DNA of 64,000 nt from positions 1-64,000 of the forward strand of contig JANXCW010000004.1 in NCBI GenBank assembly GCA_025059775.1, written 5' to 3'. Shown here piece after piece: positions 26,640-35,080 of the stretch (position 1 is the first letter of the stretch; each line of letters starts with the position of its first letter). This stretch comes from Armatimonadota bacterium (GTDB taxonomy: Bacteria > Sysuimicrobiota > Sysuimicrobiia > Sysuimicrobiales > Sysuimicrobiaceae). Under the pieces are notes generated by a model that worked only from the letters and a program-made list of their open reading frames with translations, was not told the DNA's origin and did no database searches. Position numbers and translations under genes: made by a program.

Positions 26640-28151
26640 GTGCCGGATCTCTACCCTAACTACATCCGGGGCCGATGGGTGCCGGCCCGTTCCGGTGCCA
26701 CCTTCGAATCCCTCAACCCGGCCACGGGGGAGGTCCTGGGAATCTGTGCCCGGTCGGGACCGGAGGACGTGGCGGAGGCCGTGGCCGCGGCGAAGGAGGC
26801 CTTCCCGAAGTGGCGTAAGGTTCCCGCGCCGCGACGGGCGGAGATCCTTTATCGGGCCGCGGAGCTGCTGGTGCAGCGCAAGGAGCACTACGCGCGGCTC
26901 ATGACCCTGGAGATGGGCAAGATCCTCCTCGAGAGCCGTGGAGACGTGCAGGAGGCCATCGACATGACCTACTTCCTCGCGGGCGAAGGCCGACGCCTGC
27001 ACGGATACACCACGCCCAGCGAGATGCCTAACAAGATCGCCTACTGCGTGCGCCAGCCCGTGGGGGTCGTGGGCGTTATCACCCCCTGGAACTTCCCCTT
27101 CGCCATCCCCAGCTGGAAGATCGTCCCCGCCCTGGTGTGCGGGAACACCGTAGTCTTCAAGCCCGCGCCCGAAGTCCCCATCCTGGGCGTGGAGTTCGTA
27201 CGGGTGCTGGAGGAGGCGGGGCTTCCGCCTGGTGTGCTGAACCTGGTCCTGGGGGGAGATGAGGTGGGCGCGGCCCTGGTGGATCACCCAGACGTAAGCC
27301 TCATCTCCTTCACGGGCTCCACGGAGGTGGGACTGCAGGTGGCGGAGCGATGCGCCCGCACGGGCAAGCGGGTCTCCCTGGAGATGGGCGGCAAGAACGC
27401 GGCCATCGTCATGGACGACGCGGATCTCGATCTGGTGGCGGATGCCCTCACATGGAGTGCGTTTGGGACCACCGGTCAGCGGTGCACCGCTTGTAGCCGC
27501 GTCGTGGTGCACCCGAGGGTCCACGGGGACGTGGCAGACGTGCTGGTGGATCGGGCAAGACGGCTGAGGCTGGGAAACGGCCTGGATCCGGAGACCGAGG
27601 TCGGCCCCCTCGTGAGCGAGGCACAGCTGCGAAAGGTGGAGGGGTATGCACGCCTCGGCCGGGAGGAGGGTGCGGTGGTGCTGGTGGGCGGGGAGCGGGC
27701 CACGGAGGGAGACCTCGCCCGCGGGTTCTTCTTCCGGCCCACGGTCTTCGCGGAAGTGCACCCCCGCATGCGCATCGCTCAGGAGGAGATCTTCGGCCCC
27801 GTGGTGGTGCTCCTGCGGGCGGAGGACCTGGAGGAGGCGATCCGCATCGTGAACGACGTGCCGTACGGACTCAGCGCCTCCATCTTCACCCGGGACATCC
27901 AAAAGGCCATGCGGGCCGTGGAGGACCTCCACACGGGGATCGTGTACGTGAACCATGGGACCATCGGGGCGGAGGTGCACCTGCCCTTCGGAGGCACCAA
28001 GTTCACGGGGAACGGCCACCGGGAGGGCGGACTGCAGGTGCTGGACATCTTCACGGAGTGGAAATCCGTCTACATTGACTACAGCGGCCGGCTCCAACGG
28101 GCTCAGATCGACCTAGAGCCCGTGGCTTTCGGAAAGGAGGGAGAGGCGTGA
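26640..28151 (+). CDS. NAD(P)+-dependent aldehyde dehydrogenase
   Basis: 503 residues. Catalytic C282 in GQRCTACSR and general-base E248 in SLEMGGKN, with the cofactor region FTGSTEVG and TPWNFPFAIPSWK. The wording resembles semialdehyde dehydrogenases (2-oxoglutarate semialdehyde or piperideine-6-carboxylate types) but the substrate is not certain. GTG start 6 bases after mrp. Overlaps the next gene by 4 bases (GTGA), so it and the DUF2090 aldolase-like protein are probably one functional pair. Confidence 0.85.
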   Translation: MPDLYPNYIRGRWVPARSGATFESLNPATGEVLGICARSGPEDVAEAVAAAKEAFPKWRKVPAPRRAEILYRAAELLVQRKEHYARLMTLEMGKILLESRGDVQEAIDMTYFLAGEGRRLHGYTTPSEMPNKIAYCVRQPVGVVGVITPWNFPFAIPSWKIVPALVCGNTVVFKPAPEVPILGVEFVRVLEEAGLPPGVLNLVLGGDEVGAALVDHPDVSLISFTGSTEVGLQVAERCARTGKRVSLEMGGKNAAIVMDDADLDLVADALTWSAFGTTGQRCTACSRVVVHPRVHGDVADVLVDRARRLRLGNGLDPETEVGPLVSEAQLRKVEGYARLGREEGAVVLVGGERATEGDLARGFFFRPTVFAEVHPRMRIAQEEIFGPVVVLLRAEDLEEAIRIVNDVPYGLSASIFTRDIQKAMRAVEDLHTGIVYVNHGTIGAEVHLPFGGTKFTGNGHREGGLQVLDIFTEWKSVYIDYSGRLQRAQIDLEPVAFGKEGEA

Positions 28152-29080
28152 GCGCGCCCCGCGGGTACACGACTCCCCTGTACATCCTGGCCTTCGATCA
28201 CCGGGAGTCCTTCAAGAGGCTTGTGGGCGTGTCCGGAGAACCCACCCCGGAGGAACGGAGCAGGATTTCGGAGGCCAAGGCGGTGATCTTCGAAGGGTTC
28301 GAGCGGGCCCTGGCGGAGGGAGCCCCTCGGGATGCCTGCGGGATCCTGGTGGATGAGGAGTTCGGTGCGGAGATCGCCCGGGCCGCCAGGGGCAAGGGAT
28401 ATCTCCTTGCCATGCCCGTGGAGAAGTCGGGTCAGAAGGAGTTCGACTTCGAGTACGGGGAGGCCTTCGGAGAGCACATCGAGGCCTTCGACCCCACCTT
28501 CGCGAAGGTCCTGGTGCGCTACAACCCGGAAGGGGATAGAGCTCTGAACCAACGCCAGGCCCAAAGACTCCGGCGGCTTTCCGACTGGCTGCACGAGCGC
28601 GGTCGGAGGTTCCTCTTCGAACTGCTGGTGCCCTCGGAGGAACACCAGCTGGCCGAGGTGGGGGGGGATGCGGGCCGTTACGATCGGGAGATCCGCCCCA
28701 GGCTCATGGTGGCCGCGGTCCGGGAGCTCCAGGGATCAGGGGTGGAGCCGGACGTGTGGAAGATCGAGGGGCTGGACCGGAGGGAGGACTGCGAGCAGGT
28801 GGCCGCCCAGGTGCGAAGCGGCGGCCGCGACACGATCTCCTGCGTGGTGCTCGGAAGAGGTGCAGATGAAGCCGCGGTGGTGCGTTGGCTCCGGGCGGGC
28901 GCGGGGGTCCCCGGATACATCGGCTTCGCCATCGGCCGCACCATCTGGCACGATCCCGTGCAGGGGTACCTGCAGGGAAAGGTGAGCCGGCAGGAGGCCG
29001 CCAGCCAGGTAGCGGCCAACTACCGCCGGATGATGGACGTGTACCGGGAGGCCGAGCAGGCGGCAAGCGTGCGTCCGTGA
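28148..29080 (+). CDS. DUF2090-family (IolC C-terminal-like) aldolase-fold protein
   Basis: 310 residues. Matches the DUF2090 domain found fused behind the IolC kinase in some inositol-degrading bacteria, here free-standing: LAFDHRESFKRL at the N-terminus, GILVDEEFG, FELLVPSEEHQL, VWKIEGLD and GFAIGRTIW near the end, the order expected for a TIM barrel related to 2-deoxy-5-keto-gluconate-6-phosphate aldolase. GTG start overlaps the aldehyde dehydrogenase stop. An aldolase followed by oxidation of the released aldehyde would be a sensible pair; no other iol genes are in view. Confidence 0.75.
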   Translation: MSAPRGYTTPLYILAFDHRESFKRLVGVSGEPTPEERSRISEAKAVIFEGFERALAEGAPRDACGILVDEEFGAEIARAARGKGYLLAMPVEKSGQKEFDFEYGEAFGEHIEAFDPTFAKVLVRYNPEGDRALNQRQAQRLRRLSDWLHERGRRFLFELLVPSEEHQLAEVGGDAGRYDREIRPRLMVAAVRELQGSGVEPDVWKIEGLDRREDCEQVAAQVRSGGRDTISCVVLGRGADEAAVVRWLRAGAGVPGYIGFAIGRTIWHDPVQGYLQGKVSRQEAASQVAANYRRMMDVYREAEQAASVRP

Positions 29081-29109
29081 GCCCCGCGGATGTGCACCTC
29101 CTACGGGCG

Positions 29110-29781
29110 CTACCGGACGCGGGGTTCGTCCACGCCCACCCAGCGGGCTCCCGCGGTCCACACCTCCTTCTTCCAGATGGGGACCCGCACCTTGAGGGTA
29201 TCGATGGCGTACCGCCCCGCCTCGAAGGCCTCCCTCCGATGGGGGGCGGAGACCGCCACCGCCACACTGATCTCCCCGATCTCCAGGCGTCCCAGCCGGT
29301 GCACCAGGGCCACCCGCAGCACCGGCCACCGGGCCGTGATCTCCTCCGCGATCCGAAGCATCTCCTTGCGGGCGAGGGCGTCGTATGCCTCATAGTCCAG
29401 GTGCAGCACCTGCGGTCCCCGGGCGTTCTGCCGCACGGTCCCCAGGAACAGGACCACCGCGCCCGCGTGCGGATGCCGCACGTGGCGCAACAGGTCCTCC
29501 ACGGGAATGGGGGCCTCCGTGAGGTCCACGAGGATCTCAGATCCACCGCTCACGGGTGGGATCAGCACCACCTCGTCTCCGTCCCGGAGGAGATGGGTTT
29601 CCGCGACGTACGCATCCTGCACCGCGAAGCGGGGAGCGGGCAGGGAACGCAGGGTCGGGAATCGCGCCGTCAGCTGGGCCCACACGGAGGCGGGGGTGGC
29701 CGCCCCATCCACGCGGAGTTCCAGGAGGGAGGTCCCTACCGCCTCCCGGTAGACGGCAAAGAGCCGAACCCGCACCCGCAT
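29110..29781 (-). CDS. moaE: MoaD-MoaE fusion, molybdopterin synthase
   Basis: 223 residues joining both subunits of molybdopterin synthase. Residues 1-80 are a MoaD ubiquitin-like sulfur carrier ending in VSGG (G79-G80); residues about 82-215 are MoaE, with GAVVLFLGTVR, LDYEAYDALARKEM and the active-site lysine region KVRVPIWKKE. In separate MoaD the Gly-Gly is the C-terminus and is thiocarboxylated; here it is internal, so cleavage after G80 is needed for normal chemistry, as reported for the actinobacterial MoaX fusion. ATG with GGAGGGAGCTCC upstream. Convergent with the DUF2090 gene. Confidence 0.9.
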   Translation of the reverse strand: MRVRVRLFAVYREAVGTSLLELRVDGAATPASVWAQLTARFPTLRSLPAPRFAVQDAYVAETHLLRDGDEVVLIPPVSGGSEILVDLTEAPIPVEDLLRHVRHPHAGAVVLFLGTVRQNARGPQVLHLDYEAYDALARKEMLRIAEEITARWPVLRVALVHRLGRLEIGEISVAVAVSAPHRREAFEAGRYAIDTLKVRVPIWKKEVWTAGARWVGVDEPRVR

Positions 29782-29816
29782 GGAGCTCCCTCCTGCGCCC
29801 CGTTCCCTCTTCCGTC

Positions 29817-29822
29817 ATTGTA
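29817..29822 (-). promoter_or_regulatory. -10-like hexamer for the moaD-moaE fusion gene
   Basis: TACAAT on the minus strand, 36 bases before the ATG. The hexamer 17 bases upstream is TGAGCC, a weak -35. Confidence 0.3.
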
Positions 29823-29848
29823 ACCGCAGAAGCGCGGAAGGCTCACGG

Positions 29849-30751
29849 GTGCGTACGAAGCCCCTTCGCATTCTCGATCCATATGCGGTGCCAGGCAGGG
29901 AGTGCAAGGCCCAGCTGCACTGCCACACCACCGCCTCGGACGGGCGACTCCGGCCCCAGGAGGCGGTGGACCGCTACCGCCAGGCGGGGTACGCCTTCCT
30001 CGCTCTTACAGATCATGACCGGATCACGCGGGTGGAAGCGCCGGAGGACGGTGATTTCTGCGTGATCCCCGGGGTGGAGCGCACCGTCCCCCGGCCCGTG
30101 CGGCCCCTGGGCCCGCACCTCGGCTGTCTGTTCGTGCACCGGCTGCCGGAGGGACGCAGTGCCCAGGCCCTGTTGGAGGACGTGGCCGCTCAGGGGGGCA
30201 TTGCCTGTCTGAACCACCCCAGCTGGAAGGGGAACTTCTGGACCGCCCAATGGACGGAGGCCGCGCTCCGGCACCTGCGGGGGTACCGCCTGATGGAGGT
30301 GTGGAATCCTCATTCGGATCCCGAAGAGGACATCCGGCGGTGGGTGGTTGCCTGCCGCCGGTGCGGTTCCGGGTGCCCCGTGGCCCCCGTGGCAAGCGAC
30401 GACCTCCACGAGGAGACGGATTTCAACCGCGGGTGGGTTGTGGTCCGGGTGGAGCGCATCACCCAGGAGGCCCTTCGTGCCGCGCTGCTGCACGGGGCGG
30501 TGTACGCGAGCACGGGGCCCGCCGCGCGGTTCGGGGTTCGGAAGGGGTGCGTGGTGGTGGAGACGGACGCCTCGTGGATCCGGTTCTACGACGCCCACCA
30601 ACGGCTCCGACACGAAGCCCGCGGCCCGGAGGCTCAGTACGAGCCAGGGGCCGAGGAGGGTTTCGTGCGCGTGGAGTGCGTTGGTCGTAGCGGCGCCCGA
30701 GCGTGGTCCGCCGCCTTCTGGGTGGTGCCGGAGGAGGCCATGCTACCATGA
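29849..30751 (+). CDS. PHP-domain metal-dependent phosphoesterase
   Basis: About 300 residues. PHP-superfamily metal ligands in order: HCHTTASDG, ALTDHDRI, a glutamate in VIPGVE, LNHPSW and ASDDLHE. The barrel ends about residue 225; the last 70 residues form a beta-rich tail. GTG 29849 with GGAAGG upstream is preferred; the frame is open 23 codons further. Substrate unknown: relatives include 3',5'-nucleoside bisphosphate phosphatases and other small phosphoesterases. Overlaps cofE by 4 bases (ATGA), which hints at a joint transcript. Confidence 0.8.
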   Translation: MRTKPLRILDPYAVPGRECKAQLHCHTTASDGRLRPQEAVDRYRQAGYAFLALTDHDRITRVEAPEDGDFCVIPGVERTVPRPVRPLGPHLGCLFVHRLPEGRSAQALLEDVAAQGGIACLNHPSWKGNFWTAQWTEAALRHLRGYRLMEVWNPHSDPEEDIRRWVVACRRCGSGCPVAPVASDDLHEETDFNRGWVVVRVERITQEALRAALLHGAVYASTGPAARFGVRKGCVVVETDASWIRFYDAHQRLRHEARGPEAQYEPGAEEGFVRVECVGRSGARAWSAAFWVVPEEAMLP

Positions 30752-31521
30752 AGGACGGTCAGCCGCGGGCCATGGAGATCTGGTATCGGGCCCCCGAGCG
30801 GTTCCCCCTCGTCCAACCGGGAGACGACCTTCCGGGGGTGGTGGTGGGGTGTCTGGCGGCGGAGAACCTGCTCCCGAGGGATGGCGACGTGGTCGTCATC
30901 GCGCACAAGGTGGTCTCCATCGCGGAGGGGCGGGTGATCCCCCTGGAGGCCGTAAACCCCTCTCCGCGGGCCCAGGCCCTCGCCCGGGAAGTGGGGAAGG
31001 ACCCGCGGCTTGTGGAGGTCATCCTGCAGGAGTCTAGGGAGGTGCTCCGCAGCCGTCCCGGACTGCTGATCACCCGCCACCGCCTCGGGTTCGTGTGCGC
31101 CAACGCGGGAGTGGACCAGTCCAACGCGGGCCCCGGAAAGGTCGTGCTCCTCCCAGAGGATCCGGATCGATCCGCGTGCCAGATCCGGGAGCGCATCGAG
31201 CAGGCCTTCGGGGTCCGGTGCGGGGTGATCGTGTCGGACACCCACGGCCGGGCGCACCGGGAGGGAGCGGTAGGGGTGTGCATCGGGCTTGCGGGCCTAT
31301 CTCCGTTCCTGGATCACCGCGGACGGCGGGACCTCTTCGGATACGTGCTCCGTACATCCGTGGAGGCCCTGGCGGACGAGCTGGCCAGTGGAGCTACGAT
31401 CCTCATGGGGCAGTCCTCGGAGCGCCGCCCGCTTGTCCTCGTCCGAGGAGTGCCTGTGGAGCGGGACGGGGGATCCGCACGGGCGCTGGTTCGCCCGAGG
31501 GAGCGGGACCTGTTCGGGTAG
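30748..31521 (+). CDS. cofE: Coenzyme F420-0:L-glutamate ligase
   Basis: GTP-dependent ligase that adds glutamates to F420-0. 257 residues, the free-standing CofE form (in actinobacteria it is the N-terminal half of FbiB). Landmarks: AHKVVSIAEGR, ANAGVDQSNA, IVSDTHGRAHREGAVGVCIG, SPFLDHRGRRDLFG and the AELAS-like helix ADELASGA. ATG in a 4-base overlap with the PHP gene; an ATG 8 codons later is an alternative. The matching reductase half of FbiB appears as a separate nitroreductase gene next to cofD at 42 kb. Confidence 0.9.
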   Translation: MKDGQPRAMEIWYRAPERFPLVQPGDDLPGVVVGCLAAENLLPRDGDVVVIAHKVVSIAEGRVIPLEAVNPSPRAQALAREVGKDPRLVEVILQESREVLRSRPGLLITRHRLGFVCANAGVDQSNAGPGKVVLLPEDPDRSACQIRERIEQAFGVRCGVIVSDTHGRAHREGAVGVCIGLAGLSPFLDHRGRRDLFGYVLRTSVEALADELASGATILMGQSSERRPLVLVRGVPVERDGGSARALVRPRERDLFG

Positions 31522-31586
31522 TTCCTGAAAGCTCTGCCAGGGCCGCGGATCCGGGGGCAGATGCGTGCGTCTCCGGGCCTGGGTTG

Positions 31587-31592
31587 TACAAT
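31587..31592 (+). promoter_or_regulatory. -10-like hexamer before the quinone oxidoreductase gene
   Basis: TACAAT 37 bases before the ATG; no good -35 at the expected distance (CGTGCG). Confidence 0.3.
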
Positions 31593-31629
31593 GGGTTCGT
31601 CATGGCCAAAAATCCGTGCGGAGGGATGT

Positions 31630-32598
31630 ATGCGGGCGGTACGCATCCACGAACACGGCGGGCCGGAGGTCCTACGGCTGGAGGAGGTCCCCACGCCCAC
31701 GCCGGGTCCCGGGCAGGCTTTGGTCCGGCTGGAAGCCGCGGGCGTGAACTTTATCGATATCTATCAGCGGCAGGGGCTCTACCGGCTCGACCTGCCCCTC
31801 ACCCTGGGACAGGAGGGTGCGGGGGTGGTGGAAGCCGTGGGACCGGAGGTTCGGGAAATACGGGTAGGAGACCGGGTCGCGTTCACGAACGTGCCGGGCA
31901 CCTATGCGGAGTACGTGTTGGCGCCCGCCTGGCGCCTCGTTCCCATCCCGGAGGGGATCACCAGCCAGCAGGCCGCGGCCGTGATGCTCCAGGGAATCAC
32001 CGCGCACTACCTCACCCACTCCACCTACCCCATCCAGCCCGGGGATACGGTGCTCATCCACGCGGCCGCGGGCGGCACCGGTCTGTTGCTCGTACAGATG
32101 GCCAAGCGCCGAGGCGCCCGGGTGATCGGAACCGTCTCCACGGAGGAAAAGGCGCAGCTGGCCAGGGAAGCCGGAGCGGACGAGGTCATCCTCTACACCC
32201 AGGTGGACTTCCGGGAGGAGGTGCGGCGGATCACCAACGGACAAGGGGTCCAGGTGGTCTACGACTCCGTAGGACGGGATACCTTTGACCGCAGCCTGGA
32301 CTGCCTGCGGCCTCGGGGCATGATGATTTCCTTCGGGCAATCGAGCGGGCCGGTGGGGCCCGTAGATCCCCTCGTCCTCAGCCAGAAAGGCTCCCTTTTC
32401 CTCACCCGCCCAAGCATCCTGCACTACACCGCGACCAGGGAGGAACTGCTCTGGCGGGCACGGGATGTACTGGGTTGGGTCCGGACGGGGGAGCTCCGGG
32501 TGCGTGTCGATCGGACCTTCCCCCTCGCGGAGGCGGCTGCGGCCCAGCGCCGGCTGGAGAGCCGGGAGTCCGCCGGCAAGCTCCTGCTGGTTCCCTGA
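31630..32598 (+). CDS. qor: NADPH:quinone oxidoreductase (zinc-free MDR family)
   Basis: 322 residues. Medium-chain dehydrogenase fold without the catalytic or structural zinc cysteines, as in quinone oxidoreductases: [44 protein letters not shown] (nucleotide loop) and SFGQSSGPV. Reduces quinones or enones with NADPH in known members. ATG 31630 follows CGGAGGG. Followed 3 bases later by recX. Confidence 0.88.
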   Translation: MRAVRIHEHGGPEVLRLEEVPTPTPGPGQALVRLEAAGVNFIDIYQRQGLYRLDLPLTLGQEGAGVVEAVGPEVREIRVGDRVAFTNVPGTYAEYVLAPAWRLVPIPEGITSQQAAAVMLQGITAHYLTHSTYPIQPGDTVLIHAAAGGTGLLLVQMAKRRGARVIGTVSTEEKAQLAREAGADEVILYTQVDFREEVRRITNGQGVQVVYDSVGRDTFDRSLDCLRPRGMMISFGQSSGPVGPVDPLVLSQKGSLFLTRPSILHYTATREELLWRARDVLGWVRTGELRVRVDRTFPLAEAAAAQRRLESRESAGKLLLVP

Positions 32599-32601
32599 AT
32601 C

Positions 32602-33141
32602 GTGGCAGATCAAGCACGCCGCGTTTACCAAAGGGCCCTTCGGCTGCTCGCCCGCCGTCCCAGATCTACGGCAGAGCTCAGCGAGCGGCTCGCCCGCCTG
32701 GGGAATCCAGAGGTGGTTCGAGCGGTGCTCCAGCGGCTGGAACAGGAGGGATTGCTGGATGACCTCCAGTTCGCGCGCCTGTGGGTGATGTCCCGGCGGG
32801 CCACGAGGAGGTTTGGCGTCGGTCGGCTCCGGCAGGAGCTGCTGGCAAAGGGCGTGGGCCGGGAGGCGGCGGAGGAGGCCCTCCAACTGGTTCAGGGGGA
32901 GGACGAGACGGAGCTGGCGGAGCGGCTGGCCCGGGCACGGCTGCGGGTGTACCGGGGCCTGGAGGCAAAGGTGGCCGCCCGGCGGTTGGGCGCGTACCTG
33001 GCACGGCGGGGGTTTTCGTCGTCCACCATCGCCTCCGTGCTCCGGCGTGTGGAGCTGCCCGATCCCTCTCCTTCAGGGAAGGGGCCCTACGGGGGAACCT
33101 GGGGGACGTCCGGGAGGAGGACAAGGCCGCGGATCCAGTAG
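32602..33141 (+). CDS. recX: RecX-family regulatory protein
   Basis: 179 residues made of three-helix repeats: RALRLLARRPRSTAELSERLARLG, LLDDLQFARLWV and FGVGRLRQELLAKGV are the typical RecX blocks. Known members bind and inhibit RecA filaments. GTG start 3 bases after the oxidoreductase stop. There is no recA beside it. The last 55 bases overlap the convergent ABC ATPase gene, and the final 25 residues (rich in G, P, R) look like run-on rather than RecX fold. Confidence 0.82.
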   Translation: MADQARRVYQRALRLLARRPRSTAELSERLARLGNPEVVRAVLQRLEQEGLLDDLQFARLWVMSRRATRRFGVGRLRQELLAKGVGREAAEEALQLVQGEDETELAERLARARLRVYRGLEAKVAARRLGAYLARRGFSSSTIASVLRRVELPDPSPSGKGPYGGTWGTSGRRTRPRIQ

Positions 33142-34268
33142 AACCGGGCGATGTCCCGTACCCTGGAGAGGGGGACGCTGCGGAGCTCCACCGCGTGCTC
33201 CCGGGTTCCGGAGATCCGACCGAAGCGTTGCAGCACGAGAATGTGGAATCGTTCCGGAGGGAAGGGGAGCTCCACGAGGAGATCCACGGTTCCCCGTGGG
33301 GAGAGGTGGTGCTCCAGGAAAGCCGGGATCTTCCTGCGGGCTTGGTGCTCCAGCCATCCCTGCCAGCTCCCTACTGCGAGGGTTGCCAGCACCAGCGCCC
33401 GTCCCAGGCGCGATTCCAGAAATCGGCGCCACCAGGGCTTTTGCGGCTCTCCTGCACGGGAGGGAGGAAGGGAGGCGGGCTCTTGTGCCGGGCGGGAGGG
33501 CTCCTGCGGGGACCGTAGCAGGTCAAAGACGTGGGCCACCAGCGTCTTGTACGTGGCATCCTCCAGGAGATCCCGCCAGCTCCGAGGTCTTGGGAGGGGA
33601 ATCTCGAGGACCGCGCGCACACGCCCGGGTCGGTGGGTGAGGATCACCACCCGGTTGGCGAGGAACACCGCCTCCTCCACGTCGTGGGTGACGAAGAGGA
33701 TGGTAGGATGCCGGAGTTCCCAGATGCGGGCCAGCTCCTCCTGGAGGGTCATCCGGGTTTGCGCGTCCACGCTGGCGAAGGGCTCATCCATGAGCATGAG
33801 CTCTGGATTGTTGGCCAGCACCCGTGCGACGCCCACCCGCTGCTGCATGCCGCCGGAGAGCTCGTGGGGATACCGGTGCTCGAACCCCTCGAGGCCCACC
33901 AGGGCGATGTACTCCCGAGCGATCCGTTCCCGCTCCACCCGGGCTAGGCCGCGCATCTTCAGCCCGAACGCCACATTCTCCAGGACCGTCTTCCAGGGGA
34001 AGAGAGCGAAGCTCTGGAACACCACTCCCCGGTCCGGCCCCGGGCCCGTGATCCGACGTCCGTTCAGGAGGATCTCTCCCCGGGTAGGGGCAACGAACCC
34101 AGCCACCATGTTCAGGAGGGTAGTCTTCCCACATCCGCTGGGCCCCAGGATGGCCACGAACTCCCCCGGTCCGATGGTGAGGGAGACGTCCTCCACCGCC
34201 ACCACGTGTTGGCCCGTATACGGGTCGTAGTAGATCTTTGTGAGGTTGCGGATCAGCAACCCTTCCAT
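33087..34268 (-). CDS. ABC transporter ATPase with an unusual C-terminal membrane-anchored tail
   Basis: 393 residues. Residues 1-250 are a nitrate/sulfonate/taurine-type (SsuB/TauB) ATPase: Walker A GPSGCGKTT (42-50), signature LSGGM (137-141), Walker B LMLMDEP (157-163), H-loop H195. A proline-rich linker (about 252-278) leads to a predicted transmembrane helix (about 288-306) and about 85 further residues with no family I recognise. Normal relatives stop near 260 residues. ATG 34268 has GAGGGATCTC upstream and follows the permease stop by 8 bases. Last gene of a six-gene operon. Confidence 0.85.
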   Translation of the reverse strand: MEGLLIRNLTKIYYDPYTGQHVVAVEDVSLTIGPGEFVAILGPSGCGKTTLLNMVAGFVAPTRGEILLNGRRITGPGPDRGVVFQSFALFPWKTVLENVAFGLKMRGLARVERERIAREYIALVGLEGFEHRYPHELSGGMQQRVGVARVLANNPELMLMDEPFASVDAQTRMTLQEELARIWELRHPTILFVTHDVEEAVFLANRVVILTHRPGRVRAVLEIPLPRPRSWRDLLEDATYKTLVAHVFDLLRSPQEPSRPAQEPASLPPSRAGEPQKPWWRRFLESRLGRALVLATLAVGSWQGWLEHQARRKIPAFLEHHLSPRGTVDLLVELPFPPERFHILVLQRFGRISGTREHAVELRSVPLSRVRDIARFYWIRGLVLLPDVPQVPP

Positions 34269-34276
34269 GAGATCCC

Positions 34277-35080
34277 TCAGGAGGCGGGACGCACGAGGCC
34301 CCACCGTTCAATGGTCGCCTGTTCCAGGGGACGCAGCCCCCATGCGTCCACCGCGTACCACAGCAGCCCCAGCAGGATCATCCCCAGGATCATCTCCACC
34401 ACGCTGCCGCTTCGACGCGCGTCGAACATCATGAAACCGATGCCGCTGGTGCCCACGATGATCTCCGCGGCGATCAGGGCCCGCCACCCGTAGCCGAGGC
34501 CGTTCCGTAGTCCTGTGATGATGTTGGGAAGCGCCCCCGGGAGGAGCACCTCCCAGAGAACCCGGATAGGGGAGGCCCCCAGGCTTTGAGCCGCACGGAT
34601 CATCTCCAGGGGGACGGAACGGACACCGAGGGCGGTGTTGAAGATCATGGGAAAGATCACGGTGTACACGAGGACGAAGGTCACGGTGGTCAGGGTGAAT
34701 CCGAACCAGATGAGCAATATGGGAAGCCAGGCGATGTCCCCGATGGCCTGGAAGAAGAGGACGAGCGGCCAGAAGAACCGATAGCTCGCGGGGTGGAGTC
34801 CGATGAGGAACCCGAGGGGGATCCCCACCGCGGTCCCTGCCGCGGCGCCCACCGCCAATCTCGTCACGCTGTCCTGCAGATAGGCGGGGAGGACCCCCTT
34901 GTACACCAGAGCAGAGAAGGCGGAAGCCACCTCCCACGGGCTGGGGAAGAAGGCCCGGGGATAGATCCCCAGCTCCGCCACCAGGGCCCAGAGGGCGATG
35001 AGCAGGAGGAATGGACCGCCTCCCTGCAGGGCGGGGTGCATGAGGAGGCGGCGGAGAGCTCGAGGGACAAGGGTCCTCAT
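34277..35080 (-). CDS. ABC transporter permease (SsuC/TauC type)
   Basis: 267 residues, about six membrane helices; the EAA loop that docks the ATPase reads AAQSLGASPIRVLWEVLLPGALPNIITGLR. ATG 35080 lies in a 4-base overlap with the upstream permease stop. It shares its C-terminus (ERWGLVRPAS) with that permease (ERWGLARPAT), so the two arose by duplication and probably form a heterodimer. Confidence 0.88.
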   Translation of the reverse strand: MRTLVPRALRRLLMHPALQGGGPFLLLIALWALVAELGIYPRAFFPSPWEVASAFSALVYKGVLPAYLQDSVTRLAVGAAAGTAVGIPLGFLIGLHPASYRFFWPLVLFFQAIGDIAWLPILLIWFGFTLTTVTFVLVYTVIFPMIFNTALGVRSVPLEMIRAAQSLGASPIRVLWEVLLPGALPNIITGLRNGLGYGWRALIAAEIIVGTSGIGFMMFDARRSGSVVEMILGMILLGLLWYAVDAWGLRPLEQATIERWGLVRPAS

